Shown: one piece after another, positions 36,419 through 47,460 of the stretch | Layout of the letters: the number at the start of each line of letters is the position of its first letter | Numbering within the stretch: the first letter of the stretch is position 1 | From: Mallotus nudiflorus | Taxonomy: Eukaryota > Streptophyta > Magnoliopsida > Malpighiales > Euphorbiaceae | Assembly: GCA_947683625.1 (NCBI GenBank) | Contig: CANTUR010000047.1 | Coordinates: 4,030,001-4,094,000, forward strand | Direction of reading: 5' to 3' | Length of the DNA: 64,000 nucleotides | Translations under genes and position numbers: made by a program | Notes under the pieces: generated by a model | What the model was told of the DNA's origin: nothing | Databases searched by the model: none | What the model saw: the letters and a program-made list of their open reading frames with translations, nothing else

Positions 36419-36545
36419 GCGCGGGAGAGAAGGAAAGAAGAAGAAGAAGAAGAAAAAAGAAAAAGAAAGAAAGAAAAGAAAAAAAAAGAAAAAAAAAAAA
36501 GAAAGAAAAAAAAATAAAAAGAAAAAGAAAAAGAAAAGAAAAGAA
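36419..36545 (+). repeat. GA/GAA-rich purine tract in solo LTR
   Basis: Nearly pure purines on the plus strand for about 125 bp, directly after the GC-rich block of the LTR. Confidence 0.85.
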
Positions 36546-36937
36546 AATAATTTAATAATTTAATAATAAATAAAATAATTAAATAACAATAAATAAATAA
36601 ATAAATAATAAAATATTAGGGTAATATATATTAAACCCTAATTAAATAAATATTCACACACATAGTCTTTATTTAGTAATTTAAAAATACGTATGAGTTC
36701 ATGCAAGTCCGAAAATACATTTAAAATAATTAATAATACATTGTTTACGTGAAAATTTCCCCGAAAATGCAAGTCCCGGGAAAATTTTATGTAAAACACT
36801 GAAAATAATACACAGTAATTAAAATAGATTTTAAATACATATCAACTCGTAAAAATATCATATAATATACATAAATTATTAACACTGCATATCCCGGTAC
36901 AGTGTAAAAATATTTAAAAAAAACACGGGATATTACA

Positions 36938-36942
36938 TCTCC
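36938..36942 (+). repeat. Target-site duplication TCTCC, right copy
   Basis: Identical to 33712-33716. Confidence 0.9.
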
Positions 36943-37243
36943 AATCCTTTACTTCCATAATTTCAAATATCAACGAACCTCGAAGGGTGTTTGGGCTCAT
37001 TTCAATGGGCCAGGATGAGTATCTCTAGGCCATTTTGGACCAACACAAACAATGCCTCTAGGATCAGGATGGTCGGGCTGATGGATTGATTATGCACCTT
37101 TATTGAGCCTAAATGGCCTTACGTGGTGATGTTAAGCCCATGCGAGCCTTTGCTACAAGTTTAATGCTTTTACTACCTGAGGAAGGGCATTTCAATCATT
37201 TTTCATGCCTTTCCAGTTTTTGGTAATCTCCTGAAATCACTCC

Positions 37244-37253
37244 TATAAAAAGG
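37244..37253 (+). promoter_or_regulatory. TATA box of the antisense gene in the outer element
   Basis: TATAAAAAGG, in CACTCCTATAAAAAGGATAG, is a strong plant TATA match about 215 bp upstream of the first ATG of the PMD-like gene. A CT-rich leader (TCTCTCTCC) and a GTATGT donor-like site lie between. Confidence 0.6.
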
Positions 37254-37460
37254 ATAGAGTCCCAATCATTTGACCCACTTATTGTAAAAAACTATTTCTC
37301 TCTCCAATCAGAGTTTCTTTTACTAGCTTCAATGCTCAAACCCCCCAGCTCTGAGGTTTCTTATTAAGGTATGTCTTTTACCTCACTTTTTATTTCATTA
37401 GTCAGTCAATTATGCTCCTGACCAAATTGTACAGTTGTAGTTCATGATCTATATATTGCT

Positions 37461-40425
37461 ATGGGTAAATAAAAGAAGGTAGCATCTTCACCAATTGACG
37501 ACAATGCCGATCCCCTTGCTCACTTGGAAAGGGCTAACAACATCATCCAGGCCTCCACTGCTACGTAAGAGGTATTATTCAAATATCTCGATTGTCCTAG
37601 TAATGTTGGCTTAGGACCCACACTTATTGAGGATGATAAGTGCATAGATGAGTGTATCCCTATTGTTACAAAAAATAATCCTCTTAGGTTCAATCGACCT
37701 AACTACATGTTGTTATGGAATAAGAATATCCCCATTAGTTATTGGCCAAATCCCTTAAAGGATTTTTTATTTTGGCATGCTCATATTTAAGCTACATTTT
37801 CTTCGTTATAGAAAGAAACAGGCATCTATGACATACTTTAACTTTTAGAACTGAGGTACCAATAAAAAAAAACCTTTATTATCGGCCATGTCACTTTTTT
37901 AGTATTGATTTAGTAATGCTTTCATGTTTAGAGGAGGGTTAATAATGATTATGCTGCTAGATCTAACTGCTTTATTCAGCCTCTAACCTTATGGTTAAGA
38001 GATCAGTCCTTAAGGCCGATATGTCCAAGTGTAGAATTTCATTTAAAAAGGAATATATAAGTTATGGCCCTTTCATCACCATGAACATAAAATCTACCCT
38101 CATCCTTAATAAAACCGAACATGTCGCCTTCTTGTTATATTGGCTTTGCCAATTTGTAAGCTACCCTATTTCAATAAAAGTAATCAAGGGGATCCTTCTT
38201 TAGCTATAACTATGGCCGACGGATGAAAATTGGCATTTAACTATTTTTTCTTGAGCCAGTTTTATAAAGGCATGCATCAATTAATGCCCAATAAAGATAT
38301 AAATGACTTCAAGTCAGGGTCTGGGCTGATTTGGATTGTTCAAGTTTGGTTAATGGCATACTTTTAAGATATCATGCATCAGCCATCAAAGTTGGCCTTT
38401 AAGTATTTAGGTTACTATGCCTCATAGGTTTCATCTTTTGAGTGTAAATACTTATTTAGAGAATTCTTTCATGTCTTATACAATACCCAAGACTGACAAG
38501 ATATGTTGCACTGTCCATTTATCCCTGTAAGTTTTGGCCCTTCATGGTTATTTGAAGATTTTTATGTCCATAATCCTCTACCAAAATTTTTGTCAACTTG
38601 GGAAAGCATTCTCATTGCTAGGGATTTACTATTCAGGTTAAATCTAATCCTCATAATAACAAATGTTGAGGTCTACAATCCTCATTTTGTTGCTAGGTAA
38701 TTTGAACTCTCTCAGTCTCTCCCTTGCTCGATCCTTTTTTATGCAACTCCTTATTTTACTTCAGGCATATTTATGGGGAGGTAGAGTTCTATAAGAAACT
38801 TGTTAAGGTTTATAGGGTCTTTAAAAAGAATTTACTTCTATGTCCCTTACCCGTAAACCCTTACAAGATAAAAATGTGCGCTGACTTTTAGGATGCATTC
38901 TGTTTTAAACACTTCTGCTTATCATTTTATGAAGTGATGAACATTAAAAAATGGGAACTAACTGATGATCAGGCTTCTTTTTCTTTGTAGGGAAAATTTA
39001 GTCCAAAGGTAAGCATATTCGAGAGTTTTGAGCTTTTAAACATTTTTATAATTGTAAGTACAACTATCGGGACAAGGCTGAGATGTATAAGAGGATGGCT
39101 TAAGTCAGGGCTAAACTTTTATGGGAAGACCAACTTAGTAGTTACACCTCATATCTATAGACCTATGCTAGTTACTTGATGGTGATTGATTTGGACATTT
39201 GCTTAAGCTTTTAAGTCGATAAGTTTCTGTAGGTTCCTATAGCACCTTTCTATATTGATGGTCCTACTATTTATAGACTTAGGCCATGGAGAAAGGTTAG
39301 CTATATTAGTAGTTTTGTAGGTGATCCCATAATAGTTTTATAGTATATCTAGGCATCATCCTCCTATGCACACCTTTACCTTACCCAATCAGGTATTTTT
39401 CCTATCACTTGCTCTTTATGATTATTCTTATACACTTCTTTTTTACCCTGACCTTTGTAGAGGCCTTCAAAAAGGTAATCAACGTGCTTAAAGGATAGCT
39501 TAAATTGAAGAAAGCAAAGACCTCTCATCGATTTATAAAGCCCAATGGCCTAAGCATTTCAAGATCGACCTCTAATGCTGCTAAAGTCATTTAAGCAAAG
39601 GACCTTACTGATTCTCTTACTAAGGCCAATCTCATTCAAATTGAATTGTCCATTAGACAAGGGCATGTAACTCCTACTTAAGATACATCAAAGTTATCTT
39701 TCGTGTTGTCTCCAACTACCAACCCCTCTCAAAGTCATTTTAACCTATGTCCCTTCATCGTCTACGAAGCTTTATTAGGTATGAATGCCTTATCTTTATT
39801 ATAAGTTAGGTTTTATTCATTGTAATCTAATCAACTTTGAACTATAGAAATCTCAGGCCAACCTCTTTGATGAGCTAGAAGCTAACCTTAATGACAATTT
39901 TAATGGAGAAGCCGATCAAGTTCCATCCAATCACTAAAAGACTGATCCTCCCACCAATGTCATTGAGGACTCCAATGACTTGGTGGCTGCTAAGGTGAAA
40001 AGAAGATTAAAGAATTTGGTAGAACTTCTTAAAAGTCTAGCCTTTTTCTTCCTTGATAAGGAGAGCCATGATCGGGCTAGGGATATATTAAAGTACCTTC
40101 ATGAATATGTGTAACCATCTTTAGAAATTACTATAGGATGGAAGCACATAATTGACAACCTCCATGAGAACCTACCTTCCTTGATCATAGGTTACCAAGA
40201 GGTCAAATGCTTTATTGATGATCTGGCTTCTAAAGAAGAAAATAAGCAAAAGTCTGATGATGAAGCCAAAGCCATTGTTGAGAATATCATGAAAGAAATG
40301 CAGGTAGTTCTCGATGCTTCTGTTACCATATCATCTTTGGAGAAGGAGGTGGCTGACCTTAAAGCTACCTTAGTCAATAAACAAGCTACTTTGGATTATA
40401 CAGCAAAAGAAAGTAGAGTATTCTA
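37461..40425 (+). pseudogene. PMD-like (aminotransferase-like mobile domain) antisense gene of outer Tat element, broken
   Basis: On the strand opposite to gag-pol, between integrase and the element's 3' end. The N-terminus from 37461 reads ...VASSPIDDNADPLAHLERAN. Then NKTEHVAFLLYWLCQFVSYP (38100-38160) matches the EHVAFL..WL..F motif of transposon-borne PMD-like proteins, followed by the family's GPSWLFEDFYVHNP, WESILIARDLLFRLNL and TNVEVYNPHFVAR (38503-38700). The last part (40181-40426) is an acidic coiled coil (DDLASKEENKQKSDDEAKAI; SLEKEVADLKATL). GT-AG-like boundaries suggest several introns. Numerous stops and shifts (including the third codon after ATG) show decay. The function of such proteins in retroelements is not established; cellular PMD proteins of the MAIN/MAIL type act in gene silencing and genome stability. 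Confidence 0.7.
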
Positions 40426-41169
40426 AGACTAAAGGTACTAAGATGAAGGAATTACAACATAAGAGGAAGAACTCACACATTTGGATTGATAAAGTTTAAG
40501 GAAAAAGGGCATCGGCCTTCCTTGATAAGGAAAATTTGCTGAAGGCTTTGACTAAATTCTACTAAACATTCAAAAAGTTCTAAATTGTTAGGGTGTGATC
40601 GATTATAAATATTTTCAAATATTAGTTTGACATTGCTGGTCATTTTCAATATTTTATATTAGCCTGTGGGATGGCTTATTTTTTTTTTTAATTTTTTTTA
40701 TTTTTCATCATTCTTTGTGCTTATATCTCTATGCTTTTATGCCTGTGATATTTTTTTATTATATTTTGTCAGTTAGATGCTCTAATACAATGCACTTTAT
40801 ATAAACCAATGATTGTAATTGGTCTTTTATAAACAAACCACTAAAATATCTTATCAACCTTAAAGAATACACTACTAGCTATATTTCATTGAAAGTAATG
40901 AGGGATCAAATACATATGAAAAATGTCAGTAGGCCCTAAAGTATTTAATCAGTTTTAAGTAATTGGAAATAACTAGCTTGGAAATACTTAATCGACCTTG
41001 TTAATGAATATAATTAGACAATCATGTGGGAAAATTGATAAAATACATCATTTAAAAAGCATAAATTGGCCAAAAAACACCTGATTGGCTTTAATGACTA
41101 GCCAATTGAAAATCAATTGGCCCTATATAAGTCCTACCAAAACTTTATAACACATCAAATAATGACCGA
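40426..41169. other. Spacer between pol end and antisense gene of the outer element; hairpin at 41101-41121
   Basis: No coding. It contains GCCAATTGA-AAA-TCAATTGGC, a perfect 9-bp-arm inverted repeat, immediately followed on the plus strand by CCCTATATAAGTCC, a TATA-like sequence. Several TTGGCC/GGCCAAT-like words recur around 41040-41120. Confidence 0.5.
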
Positions 41170-42400
41170 TCCACGCCATCCCATATAGATGGAAAATATG
41201 CTTTTAGGTAATTTCTATTAATCAGTCTTATAAGTGGGTGCCATCAATATCCACTAAAAGGTAAGCACCACCTCTTAATATTTGGATTATTAAGAAAGGG
41301 CCTTCCTAATTTGAACTCCATTTACCAAGGGATCAATTTTTAAGACCAATAAGAAGTACTACTTTTTAGACCAATTCTCCCTTTTTAAAAAACTTATGCT
41401 TAATTTTCTTATTATAGGCATGTTCCACCCTTATTTTTTTATGTTTACATTCGATCATACACGAGTAGCCTCTTTTCATCCAACTTATCTATTTCTTATA
41501 GCACACTCTAATAATCCTCCATGACTAATAGGTTTGAATGGACCTGCCTCCTTAGAGATGCTACTGTTAACTCCATCAGCAATATGGCTTTGTGGCCATA
41601 CATTAGCTTAAAGGAAGAGGTGCTTGTGGCTGTTTTTTAACTAGTCCTTAGTACCTAAAGTACCTCAGACATGGTTTTATGCCATATTCATGGATTATCC
41701 TTAATGGAAATCTGAATCACCATTTTTACTAACTTATTAGTTGCTCAGATTGTCTGTTCATGTGAGCATAGTATGGTGATAAGTGGAGTAACTTAATTTT
41801 ATAGTTTCTAAGGCTCAAATCTCCTCTCCTATGAACATGGTGCCCTAATCTATAGTTATAGACTCTAGAATCCCAAAGTGATGTATGATATATTTAGTAA
41901 TGAAATCTAAGACTGATTACCAATTGATAGTCTTTAGAGCAATAACCTCCATCCATTTTGTAAAGTAGTTTGTAGCAACCAACATAAAACCATGTCATTT
42001 TAATGATTAAGGATAAACTTTCCCAATTATGTCCATAGCACAACCCTTGAATGGCCAAGGTTTGATGATGGAATGTAGCTTCTCTATTAGAACATATTGA
42101 ATCGGTCTATATTTTTGGCAAGCTTCACACCTTTTAGCATAATTATTATAATCTCTCTCTATTGTTGGCAAAAAAATATTCATATTATCATATCAACCAT
42201 TTCATCTTCCTTCCTCCTTTATGTGCCCCTGTAATTCCTTCATGAGCTTCGACCATAACTAGCAATGCTTCTTTAGGGCTAATGCATTTTCGTAACTCTC
42301 CCGATATAGATCTCCTATACAATTTTCCATCTAACAGTAGTATCATGGTTCCCAAAACCCTAATTTGACATTTGGCCAATGGTGATTAGTTGTTAAGGTA
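41170..42400 (-). pseudogene. Integrase region of outer Tat element, broken
   Basis: Minus strand: the H2C2 zinc-binding part at 42188-42379 (LDGKLYRRSISGELRKCISP, EALLVMVEAHEGITGAHKGG) continues as NNYAKRCEACQKYRPIQYVL. The core is readable in changing frames as KPWPFKGCAMDIIGKVYP, FMLVATNYFTKWMEVIALKT, KYIIHHFGILESITIDYGTM (D, D retained). A C-terminal chromo-like or linker part (GRPFLIIQILRGGAYLLVDI) ends near 41230. This enzyme would insert element cDNA into chromosomes. Many stops interrupt it. Confidence 0.8.
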
Positions 42401-42739
42401 TTATTTGATCTCTACCCTGTAATCAGCCTCCAAATCAATGGCAATAACCTTAAAATAAAGAACGTTAGACTTCACTAATAAGGATGAATGAGGTTTGATT
42501 AATGTTGGTATATATTAGATTTTATCTCTATAACCAGAGCCCGATTGGGCTAAATCATTTACTTTATCATTGGCCTCTTTTTCTAGATACTAAAGTCAGG
42601 CTCTTACAAATTCCTTCATTATGTGTTCGACTTTGTTGTAATATGCCCCCAATGTGGCCAATTCACACTTATTTTCCCCTAAAACTTGCCTTACTACCAA
42701 TATTGAAACTTTAAAGATGTCCACATCATGGACTCCTAG

Positions 42740-42985
42740 CTTGGTGAGAATGTCAAGTGCTTATTATCAATAAAGCTTCATACTTAGCTTGGTTATTAGT
42801 GTAAGGGAAATCAAGAAGGAATGATAATTTTATCTTGATCCCATAGGGTGATTCCATAACTACACTTGCCCTTAAGCCTGATAAGGACCTTGAACCATCA
42901 AACCATACTCTCCATCCTTTAGATTCATAAAGATCTACATGTATCTCTAAAGTAGGGTGATTGGCCAATAAATCGGCTCATACCT
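42740..42985 (-). pseudogene. Second (archaeal-type) RNase H of outer Tat element
   Basis: Minus frame 42753-42968 reads ESKGWRVWFDGSRSLSGLRA, VVMESPYGIKIKLSFLLDFP and YTNNQAKYEALLI. This is the FDGS...ATNNxAEYEAL signature of the additional RNase H in Tat elements. D of FDGS and E of YEAL are kept. The position between the RT/RNase H block and integrase is diagnostic. It becomes unreadable past ALLIIST. Confidence 0.85.
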
Positions 42986-43099
42986 ACCCTATAATAACTT
43001 TGTAGGGTATATACTACAATGTGAACTCTGATAATGCCATAGCTTATTTACTAAGTTAATTTTTTAGGAATGGCCTTGAAAGGATGTATTTGATAATAT

Positions 43100-44260
43100 A
43101 AGTTTGGCTACTCGTACTATAGAGGAAAGTAGGTAATACCTGAGTTTGCAGCATGTGAAGTATGGACAAAGCCTGAGTTTCTCAATGTACGAGTACCTTG
43201 TCTTTATGTCCTTTAGGTTTGCCTAAGGTAATAGATTAATCATTTATAGCCTTCTTACTCTTGGGTGAGCAAACTACCCATAGAGGTTTTTGAGGCTAAA
43301 ATGTAAAAAATTAAATGGTCATTGGGTCTAAGGACAGCCATAACTAGCAGGTGAGTCAGGTATGCCTTAATCTAAACAAACATATGTTGATGCTTGAATG
43401 TCCATATAAATTCCTCCCTATCTTTGAGCTTTAGTAGGGGAGACTAAATTTTTATTTGACCTACCATGTTAGATATAAATCTCATAAGGTAATTTATTTG
43501 GCTGATTAACCTTTGTAACTCTTTTATAGACTTAGGATGTCTAGCTCGGATGATTACTTTAGTCTTATTAGCGTCTACTTCCTCCTCTTTCTATTGCACT
43601 AAGAATCCTAAAAAATGGGCTGCTGACACTCCAAATGCACACTTGAGAGGGTTCAATCCAAATGCACACTTGAAAAGTTTATTTTTAGTTGATAGAGCCT
43701 CATTCTTTAAAGTGTCTTTGTTAAATGGGCCAGATGTTGCTCATCGACCTTAGACTTGATGATCACATCTTTAATATAAACTTCCATGAAGTCTCTAATC
43801 AATGAATCAAATATTTAATGCATTGCCCATTAATAAGTTGCTCCTACGTTTTTAAGGCCAAGCGACATCACCACCCACTTATAGCTTCCAAGTGCACTAG
43901 GATATCTGAAGGTTGTCTTACTTACTTTGATCTTTTTACTTTTTATCTAATTATAGCTTGAGTGTTTTTCCATGACACTGAGTATATAATGGCCTAATGC
44001 AGCATCAATTACCATGTCAGCCATGGGCATAGGGTATTTGTCCTTAGGAGTTGTAAGGTTTAGATTTCTAAAATTAATACACACCTTGATCTTATCATTC
44101 TTCTTTACCATATGAACTATGTTGGATAGCCATTGAGTGTATTGTGCTTTTTGGATGAACCTTACCTCTATAAGCCTCTTAATTTCATCGGTAACCAGCT
44201 TCTCCACATCTCTAAATATTCATTTATGAGGTTAGATATGAGGCCAATAACTTAGATTGA
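43100..44260 (-). pseudogene. Reverse transcriptase and first RNase H of outer Tat element, broken
   Basis: Minus frame 43947-44207 reads EIKRLIEVRFIQKAQYTQWL, NIVHMVKKNDKIKVCINFRN and LNLTTPKDKYPMPMADMVID. Shifted frames continue ALGSYKWVVMSLGLKNVGAT and IFDSLIRDFMEVYIKDVIIK. The catalytic YxDD box is YIKD, so a metal-binding aspartate is lost. A 25-bp internal duplication at 43632-43680 repeats the KCAFG region. A degenerate RNase H (ASKTSMGSLLTQE...SIYYL) lies at about 43200-43350. Confidence 0.8.
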
Positions 44261-44846
44261 TAGGCAACTCATGCTCCACCAGATGTCAGTCTAAACCAAG
44301 CATCTCTTCGTATGTCTAGGAAAACAATTCTTATACTTGGTCAGGAGTTGCATTATTTTTTCTTCAAAATTTGGACTGAGCTTAAAACTAATGTAGATTG
44401 GCCGTTTATCAGCCTCAGTCCCTTGGTTGATCTTTTTAACACATATCTGGGGTCTGAATAGGGTTATCCCCTAATTTGTTAGTGGGAATGTGCATATCCT
44501 TTATCTATAATCAACTAATAGGATACTACTCTTCTTCCTTAAAAATGCATTAAGCCGATTGGACTTGCTTACTATTGGAAGAGGCTAGCAACATCATCAT
44601 CATCAGTAATGATAGATCAGCTAGTTCTCTTATTGTTGCTATTGATGGCTAATCTAAAATAATGTTTGGTTTGGTACATTTCCTAAAACCAATGAAATTA
44701 GACAAAAATATCAAGGCCTCTGCATGGAAGGCCTCTTCTCCAAATGTGTTAGGATCCCTATGGATGACTTGTACATCATCTCCTTTGGGCCTCTATATGA
44801 ATAATATTTGGTGCAATAATGAGAGGATATAGGCATTGGAGTGAAT
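44261..44846 (-). other. Degenerate protease-RT linker of the outer element
   Basis: The minus strand is readable only in short pieces (EEMLGLD.HLVEHELPINLS near 44240-44310, matching the region just before RT). Many stops. Confidence 0.55.
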
Positions 44847-45341
44847 CTAGTCTCTACCAAAAAGCATAGTATAGTTGGTCTTTACATCCATTATAAAGAA
44901 ACCCCTTTGTAATTCATGCCTACTTACTTTAATATTAAGCACGATGTATCCTTTAGTACCCCAATCTTGACCTGCAAAATCGGTCATTATAGCATCAGTC
45001 TTCTCTAGATCTTTTATCTTTAAATTGATTTTCTTAAGGGTACGCAATGGCAGAATGTTAACTCTTGCACCATTGTCAGCCAAAACCCTTCTCATTTCAA
45101 CTCCATTGAAATTGAGCTTAATACACAATGGTCAAATATGTCTAGTCATGAGAGGATTAAGCTATAGGATGGTTAGGGATGCCCCCTGTCCTTTTTCGAA
45201 TTCATAATCATTAGGGGTGATTATTTTCCTATCCAATATGGAACTCTGGCCAAGCTTTGGTTTGAACTCATTAGGCAGGGTAACCATATTGATATTGGAA
45301 CCCATTATATCTCCCTTTGGCGATGGTGGGGGTAGTGGCCC
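44847..45341 (-). pseudogene. Protease region of outer Tat element
   Basis: Minus frames: LDRKIITPNDYEFEKGQGAS upstream, then 45128-44847 CIKLNFNGVEMRRVLADNGA, RVNILPLRTLKKINLKIKDL, FAGQDWGTKGYIVLNIKV and TNYTMLFGRD. The active-site DSGAS is DNGAR. The domain directly abuts the nested insertion at 45341/45342, so the gag-protease junction lies on the other side, at 62830. Confidence 0.85.
45337..45341 (+). repeat. Target-site duplication GGCCC, left copy
   Basis: Matches 62830-62834 exactly. It flanks the inner Tat element. Confidence 0.93.
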
Positions 45342-45562
45342 TCTAAACACCCAATTTCGAGATGATATGTTATGGATGCAGCAAAGGACTCCAGTGATGA
45401 AAATGTCTTCGATACTTAATCTTTAAAAAATTTTAAAGGTTTTTAAAGGAAGGATTTAATGTTTTCAGGGACTAAATCGTAAAGTTTTTTAGGACCTAAT
45501 TGCAAAATTTAAATTTTTTCAAGGGCCTTTTTGTAATTAAATGTTAAAAAAATAAAGTGTGT

Positions 45563-45655
45563 CGAAATTCCATAATTCCGATCGGAATTACAACAATTCC
45601 GATCATGATTGTATAATTCTGATTGGAATTACACAATCCCGGTTGGAATTGAATT
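45563..45655. repeat. AATTCCGATCGGAATT palindrome array in the 5' LTR
   Basis: Four imperfect copies: ATAATTCCGATCGGAATTAC (perfect 16-bp palindrome core), CAATTCCGATCATGATTGT, AATTCTGATTGGAATTAC and AATCCCGGTTGGAATTG. The array lies about 155 bp upstream of the LTR TATA box. Confidence 0.85.
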
Positions 45656-45809
45656 CTTCCATTTTTTCCTATTTCTAATTATTTCCAATTCAATGTTTTA
45701 ATTGGTTTAAACTTCCTAATTAACTCAATCCTACCCGGTTTAAAATTCCTAAATACACTTTAGGAATTAGAATCACATTAGAATTAAGGTTAGGCTTCCT
45801 ATTTCTACT

Positions 45810-45818
45810 ATAAAAAAG
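45810..45818 (+). promoter_or_regulatory. LTR TATA box (TATAAAAAA)
   Basis: TTTCTACTATAAAAAAGATAG, with the equivalent TATAAAAA at 61173-61180 in the 3' LTR. A GAGAAGAAAAG-type purine leader follows, as expected near the start of the R region. Confidence 0.7.
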
Positions 45819-47442
45819 ATAGAAAGGGAAGCAGTAGGAGGGGAGAGAGAAGAAAAGAGGGCGTAAAAAAGAAAAGAGAAAGAAAGGGGAAGAGAAAAAA
45901 AGAAAACAGTGAAAAGAGAAAAAAGGAGAGAGGAAGAGAAGAGAGGAAGGAAGACGTGATTTTCTCTTGAATGTTTTACAAAAATTCTTTTTATTCATCA
46001 ATTAATTCAAGATTCATAGAGAATTTTTGAAGACGAATATTTGAAGGCTTATCAAGAACGGTGAACTACCAATTTGAGGAGTACCATAAGCATATCATCT
46101 TTTTTTATTATATATTTATTTATTTTTTTTATATTATTTTTATTTTTATTGTTATTCTTCCAAGTTATTATCATAATTTATTCATTAATTATTGTTTTAT
46201 CTTATTTTTATGGTGATTATGGAGGAAAATGCATAATGATCATGTGGGAGGGATGAATTTCATGAGAAGTCCGAGGAAGACTATGGATAAAGCCTCATAG
46301 AGACTTACTTTCTAGGGTTTTATTTTGTTTTTTATCATCTTTATTTTTTATTTTATTTTTATTAATTGTTTTATGAATTAATGTAATAGCCCCAATAGTG
46401 GGAGTAGTAAAATTATGTATATGGTTGCATGTTTATTTTGATTAAATTGGTTAGTAAAAATTAGGTTTTCAATTAGGTAATTATTTAAAATTAATGGAGG
46501 AAGTAGATTAATTTAGGTTGTATGTTAATAAAAATTAGGGTTTTATCAAGGAATAATTTAATTATTTGTTTGATCTTATTTAATTATTCTTTTATGTCTT
46601 TATTTATTTTTGGGTTTATTTATTATTTTTATGTGTCTTAGGCCTTAAGCCCACTTTAGGTCTTGATTTATTTATTTAAGCTTAGGTAATTCTTTTAGCC
46701 CATCTCACTTAATAATTAGGTTTAATTAATTATAATACATTTTTAGGTCCATAATTAATTAGATTTTAGGTTAGAAATATCCTTAGGCCCATTTAGTTAA
46801 TTAGACATAGGCTCACCTAATTTAGTTTAATTAATTTAGACTTAGCTCACTTAATTAAAGCTTTTTTCATAACTTATAGATTTAAGATCACCTTATAATT
46901 AAAATATTTAGAATTAGGTCCACTAATTTAAATACCTTTATAACATGTAGAATTAGGCCCACTTTTATTAAAATTAGTAGACTTAGGTTCATTTAATTAA
47001 AATCAAAAGGAATTAGGTATTTAGCTCATTTATTTAAAATTCATGTAAATTAGACTAACTTAGGGATTATATGATTTATGGAATGCATTATTTACTTGTA
47101 TATTTCATGACTAGTTTGCCTTGGAGTTTATTGTTTTGGGTTTATATGAAATTGCATGTAAATAGAGAATAAAATAATAATTCATAAAGTAATTCTAAAT
47201 GAACACAAGACTAAAAGAAGTTGGTATTTCGTATCCAGAATCTCCTGGTTGTGGTGCTAGCTTTCTTTTAGGGAATCAAGTACCACCTTTTCAATTTGTC
47301 CTAGTTATTACCCTAGGTGGCAACTCCTCATCTCCACGCCATGTCTTTGTGACAGTGGTTAGTGTGTTCTCTAGAGCCCTGAGCTCAAATAGTGTCATGG
47401 TTACTAAAATCTTGGACACGCGCTAAACCCTACCGTCTACAG

Positions 47443-47460
47443 TGGCGACTCCATTGGGGA
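47443..47460 (+). promoter_or_regulatory. Primer-binding site of inner Tat element
   Basis: TGGCGACTCCATTGGGGA begins two bases after the LTR end. TGGCGACTCC-type sites are those of Ogre-like elements primed by tRNA-Arg; the tRNA identity is from family knowledge, not tested here. Confidence 0.8.

Larger units (their letters stand above)
33717..36937 (+). mobile_element. Solo LTR of a Ty3/gypsy-type element, 3221 bp
   Basis: It begins TGTCACGATCCAAAA and ends GGGATATTACA (TG...CA), and is bounded by perfect 5-bp duplications TCTCC. No internal gag-pol exists. The long LTR, the TGTCACGA start and the GGATATTACA end resemble chromovirus-type (Tekay/Del-like) LTRs, but the lineage is inferred from style only. 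Inside are a 37-bp two-copy repeat (34419-34510), a GC-rich block (about 36180-36420) and a purine tract (36419-36545). The 72-codon minus frame at 36144-36362 (proline-rich) lies in the GC-rich block and is not supported as a gene. A related LTR end is at 1-380. Confidence 0.92.
45342..47441 (+). repeat. 5' LTR of inner Tat element (2100 bp)
   Basis: Starts TCTAAACACCCAATTTCGAG (the 3' copy starts TGTAGACATCC, so the first G is mutated here) and ends CCGTCTACA. It contains the palindrome array (45563-45655), a purine-rich leader (45820-45950) and a U5 rich in TTAGGCCCA.TTAATTAA-type words (46630-47000). A 75-codon frame at 47199-47426 is conserved in both LTRs. Confidence 0.95.

Noticed and set aside
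33717..36937. Being the missing 3' LTR of the outer Tat element
   Set aside because: It has its own perfect TCTCC duplication, is in plus orientation (TGTCACGA...TATTACA) and lies beyond the antisense gene without an adjoining polypurine tract, so it is an independent solo LTR.
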